Assembly: GCA_913009475.1 (NCBI GenBank)
Contig: CAJVYJ010000094.1
Span: 1 to 7,021, forward strand
DNA length: 7,021 nt
DNA from: an uncultured Actinomycetes bacterium
GTDB lineage: Bacteria > Actinomycetota > Aquicultoria > CAJVYJ01
Direction: 5' to 3'
In this document: positions 1 to 6,268 of the stretch, in pieces
Layout of the letters: each line of letters starts with the position of its first letter
Numbering within the stretch: position 1 is the first letter of the stretch
Program-made: the position numbers and the translations under genes
Notes under the pieces: generated by a model
Database searches by the model: none
Told to the model about the DNA's origin: nothing
Seen by the model: only the letters and a program-made list of their open reading frames with translations

Positions 1-97
1 ATCATTTGTAGACCGTGAGATACAGTGGTTATTCACTGCGTGTAACGCGATGTTGTGATAGTATGATGAAATTTTTATTTATATTTCTTTTTTTTTT
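1..97. other. Non-genomic read-tail noise joined to adapter
   Basis: This stretch carries no recognisable gene and ends in a run of T (87-97, interrupted once at most) that abuts the start of an Illumina adapter at 98. Read on the - strand the order is insert, adapter, poly-A, then unstructured sequence. That is the usual appearance of an Illumina read that runs through a short insert, through the adapter and past its end. The open frame that crosses the region (15-218) is therefore artefactual. I see nothing biological to annotate here. Confidence 0.9.
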
Positions 98-155
98 AAT
101 GATACGGCGACCACCGAGATCTACACTCTTTCCCTACACGACGCTCTTCCGATCT
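98..155 (+). other. Illumina P5 / TruSeq universal adapter (contamination)
   Basis: The 58 bases match the complete Illumina universal adapter from memory. They begin AATGATACGGCGACC at 98 and end GACGCTCTTCCGATCT at 155, the ligation junction. The length is exactly that of the adapter and I see no mismatch. Genomic sequence starts at 156, where the reading frame of a glycosyltransferase is already open. The contig end should be trimmed to 156. Confidence 0.98.
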
Positions 156-733
156 CCGGTTGTGTTCAGAACAAAGACGTTGACGAAAGATTCTTTTCCC
201 AGCTTAAGAATTCCATAGATCTTTTTATCGACAGCGGAAAATATCAAAGTGATGATGAATATTACAAACAAGTTATAAAACCTGTTATGGAGAGCGATAA
301 ACAGATTATCTTCGTAGGTGAGATAAGCGATAGGCAAAAAAAACAATTGTATAGTAACGCGTACGCCACTTTATTTCCGATTCGTTGGGGTGAACCGTTT
401 GGGCTGGTCATGATTGAATCGATGGCAAGCGGCACGCCGGTCTTAGCTTTCAATAAAGGCTCGGTGCCGGAAATAGTTTTAAATGGGAAAACAGGCTATG
501 TGGTGGATTCATTTAAATCCATGGTCGAATCAGTAAGCTTAATCGGTAATATCAGCCCGGGTAAGTGCCGAAAGCATGTTGAGCTCAACTTTTCGATATT
601 AAGAATGGCTGAAAAATATTGTGAATCGTATCGGCGTATAATAGAAAGCCACCTCGAGAAGGAAAAGATCAGTAATTATTCCGACGCCGGTCTTTTAAAA
701 GCGCTGATTCCTAACAAGATCGATTATGCCTAA
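156..733 (+). CDS. Glycosyltransferase family 4 (GT-B fold), C-terminal half, 5'-truncated
   Basis: About 191 residues are present, open from the adapter junction at 156-158 to TAA at 731-733. The ATG at 287 is internal, because the frame is clearly coding upstream of it. The visible part is the nucleotide-sugar-binding Rossmann domain of a GT-B enzyme. A strand (IIFVGEIS) is followed by a helix (QLYSNA), then the GT4 signature GEPFGLVMIE, whose two glutamates are spaced as EX7E. After that come ASGTPVLAF and SVPEIVLNGKTGYVV. In this family the EX7E glutamates contact the donor sugar nucleotide. Donor and acceptor cannot be told from this half. The 8-bp overlap with the GH15 gene implies coupling and suggests a role in alpha-glucan, trehalose or glucosylated-product metabolism. 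The missing N-terminal half reflects an assembly end, not a biological truncation. Confidence 0.9.
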
Positions 734-2687
734 AGATATCCCCGTCGGCAACGGTAACCTGCTTATCAATTTTGACGGAAATTATCAGATCAGGGATGTT
801 TATTATCCGCTTATCGGTCAAGAAAATCATTCAAACGGAGGGCCTTTTAAATTTGGAGTCTGGGTTGATGGAAATATTTCCTGGATGGGCTCAAATTGGA
901 AAAAAGACCTTAGGTATCAAGATGATGCGCTGGTTACAAGCGTATACTTAAAAAACGAAGACCTTAATTTAGAGCTTCAGTGTGAAGACACCGTCGATAT
1001 AGACCTTAATGTTTTTGTACGGAAGATCAAGGTTAATAATCTTATAAAAGCAGAGCGTCAACTTAGGCTTTTTTTTGTTCACGACTTCCATCTTTATGGT
1101 AACGATATTGGCGATACCGCTTACTTCGATCCACGCAGCCATACCATCATCCATTACAAGGCCAATCGTTACTTTCTAATAAACTGTTGTGATACGCAAT
1201 GGTGCGGCGTCAAACACTATTCGTGCAGCGAAAAGGAAGAGCCTGAGGACCTAAGGCGAGAACAAGTTATCAAGGATGGGGAGTTGGATGGTAAAGCGAT
1301 CTCATGGGGTTCGGCCAATTCGACGATTGGAATATACTTACACCTTCCGGCTCTTGGCGAAGCCGTTGCTCATTACTGGATAGCGGCAGGTGAACACTAC
1401 GGTGAAGTTAGACGTATTAATGAGCTGGTAATAGAAAATACGCCGGATGGATTAATCGAGCGAACTTCAAACTACTGGAAAGCTTGGGCAAGAAAAGAAC
1501 CCAGGTCATTTGGAGATTTACCAAATTCCATATCCGATATATTTAAACGAAGCTTGCTGATACTTAAAACTCAGATCGATAACAGGGGGCCGATCATTGC
1601 CGGAAATGATTCTGATATCATCAGATTCGGCAAAGATACTTACTCATATATGTGGGGACGAGACGGGGCTTTTGTCGCCGCCGCCTTGGCAAAGGCGGGT
1701 TATACGCACTCGTGCGAGAAGTTTTTTGAATTTTGTGCCGGCATTCTTACTGACGACGGCTATCTTTTTCAGCATTATAATCCCGATGGGTCACTGGCGA
1801 GCAATTGGCACCCGTGGCTGTTGGACGGCCAAGAAGTTCTGCCGATACAGGAAGATTCAACAGCTTTACTTATATGGTCTCTGTGGTTGTACTATGAGAA
1901 CACTAAGAACATAGAGTTTATCAGGTTCCTTTATGATGGATTAATAAAAAAATCCGCTAATTTTTTAGTAACTTTCCGGGACAAGGAGACTGGTCTTCCT
2001 TGTCCCGGTTATGATCTCTGGGAAGAACGATATGGGGTACATACATTTACCGTTTCAGCGGTTATTGCCGGTTTAAAAGCAGCAGCTAATTTCGCAAAAC
2101 TTTTCCACGATTTCCAACTGGAAGCAGAATATTTACAAGTGGCCGGGCGGATGAGACAAGGGCTGATCAAACATCTATATCATGACGGTCTTAAGAGATA
2201 CGCGCGTTCAGGCTATAGAAATGAATCGGGATATGACCTCGATGAAGTGATAGATGTCAGCTTGTTGGGGCTCATCATTTTTGAAGTGTTATCACCGGAT
2301 GACCCGCGTATGGTGCAAACAGCGGCAGCGATAAGCGAGGAATTATGGCTTAAAACGGATATTGAAGGTTGCGCCAGATACAAGAACGACTATTATCAGC
2401 GTTCCAGTGATATACCAACCGAAATAGTCGGAAACCCCTGGTTTATATCGACGCTTTGGTTGGGAGAATATTATATATTTCGAGCGAAAAATCTTGACGA
2501 ACTTCATAAAGCCGTGCCTTATCTGCTCTGGGTTGCCAAAAACGCGTTGCCCTCAGGTGTTCTCGCAGAGCAGGTGCATCCGATTAATGGTGAACCGCTT
2601 TCCGTATCGCCGCTTACCTGGAGTCATTCCGCTTTTGTTTGGACAGTGCTTTTATATGCGGAAAAATACGAATTATTAAAAAATTAG
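726..2687 (+). CDS. Glycoside hydrolase family 15 (glucoamylase / trehalase-like)
   Basis: This 653-residue protein has the bacterial GH15 layout: an N-terminal beta-sandwich (about 1-250) followed by an (alpha/alpha)6 barrel (about 265-650). The substrate-binding motif YMWGRDGAF carries R312-D313. The general-acid region YDLWEERYG has E433 as the likely acid, with D430 and E434 beside it as in fungal glucoamylase. The likely general base is E615 in AEQVHP, followed by SPLTWSHS. All catalytic elements are intact. The family releases glucose from non-reducing ends of alpha-glucans; some bacterial and archaeal members are trehalases or glucodextranases, and sequence inspection does not separate these. 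No signal peptide is seen, so it should act in the cytoplasm. The ATG at 726 lies inside the end of the glycosyltransferase gene (ATGCCTAA) without a strong ribosome site, so translation is probably coupled. The protein starts with the motif PVGNGNLLINFD typical of family N-termini, which supports the start. Confidence 0.95.
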   Translation: MPKDIPVGNGNLLINFDGNYQIRDVYYPLIGQENHSNGGPFKFGVWVDGNISWMGSNWKKDLRYQDDALVTSVYLKNEDLNLELQCEDTVDIDLNVFVRKIKVNNLIKAERQLRLFFVHDFHLYGNDIGDTAYFDPRSHTIIHYKANRYFLINCCDTQWCGVKHYSCSEKEEPEDLRREQVIKDGELDGKAISWGSANSTIGIYLHLPALGEAVAHYWIAAGEHYGEVRRINELVIENTPDGLIERTSNYWKAWARKEPRSFGDLPNSISDIFKRSLLILKTQIDNRGPIIAGNDSDIIRFGKDTYSYMWGRDGAFVAAALAKAGYTHSCEKFFEFCAGILTDDGYLFQHYNPDGSLASNWHPWLLDGQEVLPIQEDSTALLIWSLWLYYENTKNIEFIRFLYDGLIKKSANFLVTFRDKETGLPCPGYDLWEERYGVHTFTVSAVIAGLKAAANFAKLFHDFQLEAEYLQVAGRMRQGLIKHLYHDGLKRYARSGYRNESGYDLDEVIDVSLLGLIIFEVLSPDDPRMVQTAAAISEELWLKTDIEGCARYKNDYYQRSSDIPTEIVGNPWFISTLWLGEYYIFRAKNLDELHKAVPYLLWVAKNALPSGVLAEQVHPINGEPLSVSPLTWSHSAFVWTVLLYAEKYELLKN

Positions 2688-2793
2688 TTCTATTAGATTA
2701 GCTCCAATATAAAATATCTTCTTTGATAATTTATATAAAATAAAACAGTTAAGTGTGGTAAAAAAGCGAACCTATTGTTAAGATATTCTCTAC

Positions 2794-3291
2794 ATGGAAA
2801 TTATTGCTATTCTTACAGCCAAATATCTTTACCTGGTCGTTATTTTTTTGTCTTTCATATTTTTTCTTACCTTGAGAAAAGAAGATAAAATAAAAATGAT
2901 TTGGTTAGCCCTCATAGCCGGGCTGATTTCGCTGGTGATGGTAGTGCTTGGCGGCGTTCTTATAAGTGACCCGCGCCCCTTTGTGGTCGAGGGCATCAAA
3001 CCGTTGATCTCTCACGCCGCGGACAACGGCTTTCCTTCCGACCATACCTTAGTGACTATGCTTGCCGCTGTTTTAGTCACTATTTTTAATCGAATATACG
3101 GAATTATTTTAATTATATTGGCTATTCTGGTCGGCGTATCTCGTGTGTTGGTCCGAGTTCATCATCCGCTTGATATTATCGGAAGTATTATAATCGCGGT
3201 TACCTCAATATTAATTGCCGTTGTCGTTTATCGAAAAGTTATCGCTACACAAGTGAACAAGGGCCGCTTCTCAAATACTACAAATAATTAA
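2794..3291 (+). CDS. PAP2-family membrane phosphatase, BcrC-like (undecaprenyl-diphosphatase candidate)
   Basis: This 165-residue protein is mostly membrane, with hydrophobic segments near 10-27, 36-57, 87-99, 101-116 and 128-147. PAP2 motifs are in order. Motif 1 is represented by DPRP (R61, P62). Motif 2 is PSDH (81-84, catalytic H84). Motif 3 is SRX5HX3D (S116, R117, H123, D127). The stretch DPRPF...HAADNGFPSDHT resembles BcrC-type undecaprenyl-diphosphate phosphatases, which recycle the cell-wall lipid carrier at the outer face of the membrane. Other substrates such as phosphatidylglycerol phosphate remain possible. The usual lysine seven residues before R61 is a glycine (G54). No Shine-Dalgarno is visible before the ATG, and an in-frame stop (2779-2781) rules out a much longer start. 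It follows the GH15 gene after an AT-rich 106-bp gap with no clear terminator. Confidence 0.87.
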   Translation: MEIIAILTAKYLYLVVIFLSFIFFLTLRKEDKIKMIWLALIAGLISLVMVVLGGVLISDPRPFVVEGIKPLISHAADNGFPSDHTLVTMLAAVLVTIFNRIYGIILIILAILVGVSRVLVRVHHPLDIIGSIIIAVTSILIAVVVYRKVIATQVNKGRFSNTTNN

Positions 3292-3364
3292 ATATAATAT
3301 TCAACCTTCCTTTTTATGGGTAAATACCATTCAACCTATTTATCCGGGCTAATAATGGAATAAA

Positions 3365-3838
3365 ATGCGTAAATATCTCAACGTTAGCTTAATATTTATA
3401 ATATTGACTATTGCGATATTGGGTCTTGTCTTGATAACCAAGCCGGCGCCGGGAAAATATTTTGATAAAATAACGTTGCGGCGGACTCAATGTTTCGGTT
3501 TTTGTCCGGTTTATAGCCTAACTATTCTGGGTAATGGTCAAGTTATCTATCGAGGAGAAAAATTTGTTAAGATTAAAGGCAAAAGAGTTTCACATATTGA
3601 TGACTCCAAAATAAGAGAGCTGGCTCAGGAGTTTAGAGATGTAAATTATTTTTCCCTTAAGAATAATTACGAGAATTTCTCAGCTACGGATATGCCTTAT
3701 GCCATAACCTCAATCACTATAAAAGGAAAAACTAAGAAGGTAAAACATTATCACGGCGATTTTAGCGCCCCAAAAACATTGACTAGACTGGAAGACAAAA
3801 TCGACAAACTAGCCGGTACAAAAAAATGGATTAAATAA
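3365..3838 (+). CDS. DUF6438-like protein with one N-terminal membrane segment
   Basis: This is a 157-residue protein. Residues 7-26 form one hydrophobic helix preceded by RK, so it is either a membrane anchor or an uncleaved signal; I see no clear lipobox. The rest is a soluble domain that should face outward. Its core RTQCFGFCPVYSLTI (C43, C47, then GNGQVIYRGE) is the pattern I associate with DUF6438, a family of unknown function. The two cysteines, CX3C, could form a disulfide or bind a metal, which is inference. The C-terminus is basic and ends in KKWIK. The start follows a two-codon frame (ATG at 3356 runs into TAA), so 3365 is the usable ATG, although its ribosome site is weak. The gene converges on acs, with 11 bp between the stop codons and no obvious terminator. 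Confidence 0.75.
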   Translation: MRKYLNVSLIFIILTIAILGLVLITKPAPGKYFDKITLRRTQCFGFCPVYSLTILGNGQVIYRGEKFVKIKGKRVSHIDDSKIRELAQEFRDVNYFSLKNNYENFSATDMPYAITSITIKGKTKKVKHYHGDFSAPKTLTRLEDKIDKLAGTKKWIK

Positions 3839-3849
3839 AATCGAATAGT

Positions 3850-5865
3850 TTAGGCATTTATATTCTGACGCCACTTGATTAATGAATCTATTACAGTTGA
3901 ATCAGCCAAAGTAGAGGTATCGCCCAGCGATTCGAATTTACCTGACGCTATTTTTCTTAATATCCGGCGCATGATTTTTCCGGAGCGGGTCTTGGGTAAG
4001 CTGTCGGTAAACTGAATGCCGTCGGGTGTGGCTATGGGGCTGATCTCATTTCTGATTCTGGCTATTAAACTTTTTTTAAGTGGCTCAGAGGGCTCATATT
4101 CCTGGTTAAGAGTCACGTAACAGTATATCGCTTGACCCTTGATAGGATGGGGGATGCCGACAACAGCTGCTTCGGCGACGGCGTCATCGGAGACCAGAAC
4201 GTTTTCAATTTCGGCAGTGGCCAAGCGATGGGCTGAAACGTTAATAACGTCGTCATCGCGCCCCATTAGCCAGAAGAAACCGTCTTTATCGATTCGGCAT
4301 CTGTCGCCGCTAAGATATTTTTGAGGAAAGGCGCCGAAGTAAACATCCTTTAAGCGCTGATTATTATGGTCGCCATGGATAGCCCGTATCATGCCGGGCC
4401 AAGGCTTGGTAATGACCAAAGCGCCACATTCGTCGACAGCGGCGCGGCTGCCGTCATCTCTTAATACTTCAGCTTCAACTCCGAAAAACGGCTTAGTGGC
4501 TGAGCCTGGTTTTGTTGGACTAGCGGCTGCCAGGGGTGTAATCATAATCCCACCGGTCTCTGTTTGCCACCAAGTGTCGATGACGGGGCAACGCTGTTGG
4601 CCGATGACTCTGTAATACCAGAGCCAGGCTTCCGGGTTTATGGGTTCGCCAACCGTTCCTAAGATTCTTAGGCTGCTCAAGTCATGCCGATTTGGCCAAG
4701 AATCTCCATAACGCATTAGGGCCCGAATCACTGTTGGGGCCGTATAAAGAATATTGACTTTATAATCTTCAATGATTCGCCAAAAGCGGTCGGGTGCCGG
4801 GCAGGTAGGGGCGCCTTCAAACATTAAACTGGTCGCGCCGTTTGAAAGCGGTCCGTAAACAATATATGAATGGCCGGTTATCCAGCCGATATCAGCGGTG
4901 CACCAATAAATATCAGTGTCTTTTATGTCAAATATAAGTTTAAAGGTAAGGTGAACATATAAAAGGTAACCGGCGGTCGTATGCAAGACCCCTTTGGGTT
5001 TGCCGGTGCTGCCGCTGGTATAAAGTAAGAACAGTGGGTCTTCAGCCGCCATCGACACCGGTTCACAATCACCACTGATATTGTCGGCGTCTGTTTCATC
5101 GTGCCACCAAAGGTCGCGGCCCGGTTTCATATTGGCCCGGCCGTCACCGCGCTGGTAAACTATGGTTTTTCCAACTCCGCGGCAATCTTTGAGGGCGGTG
5201 TCGACCTTCTCTTTTAGATTGATAATTTTACGGGCGCGAACGCCGATGTCAGCGGTGACCACGATTTTAGCGTCACAGTCAATTATCCGGCTCTTTAAGG
5301 CATTGGCGGAAAATGCGGAAAAAACCACTGAGTGAACAGCGCCGATACGGGCGCATCCCAACATGGCGATGGCCAGCTCTGGTACCATGGGTAAATAAAT
5401 GACGACACGATCGCCTTTTTTTACACCATGTTTAAGAAGAACATTGGCAAAGCGGCAGACTTCTGTATAAAGTTGCTGATAAGTAAGGGTACGACGCTCA
5501 TGCTGATTGTCTCCTTGCCAAATGATGGCTGCTTTATTCCGTTTTTCTGAAGTTAAATGGCGATCCAAACAATTGTAAGCGACATTTAATTCGGCGCCGC
5601 TAAAGTATTTAACATAAGGCTCATCTTTTTCACCGAGATTTGCAAAATCGTACTCTAAGACTTGGTCCCATTTTTTAAACCAAGAAATATTTTCCTTAGC
5701 CTGTCGGCCCCAGAACTCTATTGGATTATCTATCGATTCTCTGTACAGCCGGTTATAATCATCCATGCTTTTAATGACGGCGTTAGTGCTCAGCGATTTT
5801 GGCGGGTAGAAGAGACGCTGTTTTTCAGGGATGGATTCGGGCCTGCTTTTAAATGGAGTAGACAT
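3850..5865 (-). CDS. acs: Acetyl-CoA synthetase (AMP-forming)
   Basis: This 671-residue enzyme activates acetate with ATP to acetyl-AMP and then acetyl-CoA, in the cytoplasm. The family length is about 650. An N-terminal ACAS-type helix region comes first. The phosphate loop YTSGSTGKPKG is at about 282-292. The substrate pocket WWQTETGG is at 432-439, with the tryptophans that restrict the pocket to acetate. The hinge and lid region GRDDDVINV is at 535-543. The C-terminal motif PKTRSGKIMRR includes K630, the lysine acetylated in known enzymes. The ATG at 5865 is chosen because AAGGAG (5875-5870) lies 4 nt upstream; an upstream in-frame TTG at 5886 would give a 678-residue form but has no such support. 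The usual SGHRLGTAE motif here reads SAHRLATAE (A545 at the conserved glycine next to the CoA site). Its 5' leader contains a structured RNA, so expression may be controlled there. Confidence 0.97.
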   Translation of the reverse strand: MSTPFKSRPESIPEKQRLFYPPKSLSTNAVIKSMDDYNRLYRESIDNPIEFWGRQAKENISWFKKWDQVLEYDFANLGEKDEPYVKYFSGAELNVAYNCLDRHLTSEKRNKAAIIWQGDNQHERRTLTYQQLYTEVCRFANVLLKHGVKKGDRVVIYLPMVPELAIAMLGCARIGAVHSVVFSAFSANALKSRIIDCDAKIVVTADIGVRARKIINLKEKVDTALKDCRGVGKTIVYQRGDGRANMKPGRDLWWHDETDADNISGDCEPVSMAAEDPLFLLYTSGSTGKPKGVLHTTAGYLLYVHLTFKLIFDIKDTDIYWCTADIGWITGHSYIVYGPLSNGATSLMFEGAPTCPAPDRFWRIIEDYKVNILYTAPTVIRALMRYGDSWPNRHDLSSLRILGTVGEPINPEAWLWYYRVIGQQRCPVIDTWWQTETGGIMITPLAAASPTKPGSATKPFFGVEAEVLRDDGSRAAVDECGALVITKPWPGMIRAIHGDHNNQRLKDVYFGAFPQKYLSGDRCRIDKDGFFWLMGRDDDVINVSAHRLATAEIENVLVSDDAVAEAAVVGIPHPIKGQAIYCYVTLNQEYEPSEPLKKSLIARIRNEISPIATPDGIQFTDSLPKTRSGKIMRRILRKIASGKFESLGDTSTLADSTVIDSLIKWRQNINA

Positions 5866-5875
5866 TATTCTCCTT
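5866..5875 (-). promoter_or_regulatory. Ribosome binding site that fixes the acs start
   Basis: On the - strand AAGGAG occupies 5875-5870 and is followed by AATA and the ATG at 5865. It is the only good Shine-Dalgarno near the gene start, and it lies inside the seven-codon extension that a TTG start at 5886 would require. It therefore argues for the shorter protein. Confidence 0.85.
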
Positions 5876-5950
5876 AATAGATTCAAATAGACTTACTTAT
5901 ATATTAAGTTCTTACCCATAAAGGAGAAATCTTAGTAAAGGGGCATGAAA

Positions 5951-5972
5951 ATGGAGCCCCTAAGGGCTCCAT
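5951..5972 (-). terminator. Perfect 9-bp hairpin, possible weak intrinsic terminator or attenuator
   Basis: ATGGAGCCC (5951-5959) and GGGCTCCAT (5964-5972) are exact inverted repeats around a 4-nt loop. On the - strand the stem is followed by TTTC, making a short ATTTTC tract; on the + strand no T tract follows. This favours a function on the - strand, ending the structured RNA about 85 nt before the acs ATG. The U tract is short, so termination may be partial or factor-assisted. A plain structural hairpin is also possible. Confidence 0.55.
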
Positions 5973-6100
5973 CGGTGTTGCTGTTTGGATTAGCCGGCGC
6001 CATATTGGACCGATAAACCACAGGTACCAATAGGCACCTAGCTACAGTCACCTCCACTGGTCTGTAACAATCGGACCACCTCCTTTCAGTGTTACCAATA
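5951..6100 (-). ncRNA. Candidate structured RNA: three-way junction plus terminal hairpin, upstream of acs
   Basis: I folded this by eye. On the - strand, P1 pairs 6078-6070 with 6014-6006 (8 of 9 pairs, one U-U). P2 pairs 6068-6062 with 6047-6041 (7 pairs, one U-G). P2 continues as ACC/GGT (6061-6059 with 6052-6050) across a GA bulge to a 6-nt loop. P3 pairs 6039-6033 with 6028-6022 (7 pairs, one G-U) around the loop UAUU. Junction linkers are 1, 1 and 7 nt. The wobbles in P2 and P3 become A-C mismatches on the + strand, so the - strand is the likely RNA. The P3 loop can also pair with AAUA at 6006-6003, a possible pseudoknot. Upstream, GAAAGGAGGTG (6087-6077) is perfectly complementary to the anti-Shine-Dalgarno of 16S rRNA. 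The RNA could be an acs leader switch or a separate small RNA. I do not recognise the family, and the boundaries are approximate. Confidence 0.6.
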
Positions 6101-6101
6101 G

Positions 6102-6128
6102 ATTATCAAAAATAGTTAAGCGAGTCCA
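6102..6128 (-). promoter_or_regulatory. Tentative promoter for the structured RNA / acs leader
   Basis: On the - strand a -10-like GATAAT (6107-6102) follows a -35-like TGGACT (6128-6123) with a 15-nt spacer, shorter than ideal. Transcription would begin at about 6096-6100, right at the 5' edge of the folded element. The position fits well but the boxes are only fair, so this is a guess. An AT-rich stretch around 5895-5909 (near-palindromic ACTTA...TAAGT) could alternatively hold a separate acs promoter downstream of the hairpin. Confidence 0.3.
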
Positions 6129-6178
6129 CGATAGTATCATTAATTATGGATATAAAGCTGTATATGAACACGGTGAGA

Positions 6179-6207
6179 TTGATGTACGGCAAAATATCAT
6201 GTACAAT
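6179..6207 (+). promoter_or_regulatory. Probable sigma70-type promoter for typA
   Basis: TTGATG (6179-6184) and TACAAT (6202-6207) are separated by 17 nt, matching the consensus at 4 of 6 and 5 of 6 positions. Transcription would start near 6214, leaving a leader of roughly 55 nt before the typA ATG. It lies outside the structured RNA and points away from it, consistent with divergent transcription of typA and acs. Confidence 0.5.
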
Positions 6208-6268
6208 GCAGAGTCTTGCTATTTTTTAAATGGCAAAATAAATATTTTCGAGAGAAGGATGAATTTTT

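Noticed and set aside
15..218. Open frame of 67 codons on the + strand
   Set aside because: It runs through the adapter at 98-155 and the noise before it, so it is an assembly artefact.
134..346. Open frame on the - strand at the contig start
   Set aside because: Its end is adapter sequence and the rest is antisense to the clearly coding glycosyltransferase.
3313..3323. 11-mer TTTATGGGTAA shared with the - strand at 5922-5912, each about 40-46 nt before a start codon
   Set aside because: An 11-base match between two sites in 7 kb is expected by chance; no symmetry or further flanking identity supports an operator.
4139..5877. Several + strand frames opposite acs (such as 4139-4324, 4391-4615, 5662-5877)
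   Set aside because: They are antisense shadows of a well-conserved enzyme with no ribosome sites or family features.
5866..5886. Seven-codon N-terminal extension of acetyl-CoA synthetase from TTG
   Set aside because: The AAGGAG ribosome site lies within it and points to the ATG at 5865.
5932..6051. 39-codon - strand frame starting GTG at 6051
   Set aside because: Its GTG abuts the GGAGG, leaving no spacing; it passes through P3, P1 and the terminal hairpin, and its composition resembles no protein I know. RNA structure explains the region better.
6073..6088. + strand similarity to the 3' end of 16S rRNA (ACCTCCTTTC)
   Set aside because: The preceding 16S helix 45 sequence is absent, so it is not an rRNA fragment. 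It is the complement of a strong Shine-Dalgarno on the - strand.
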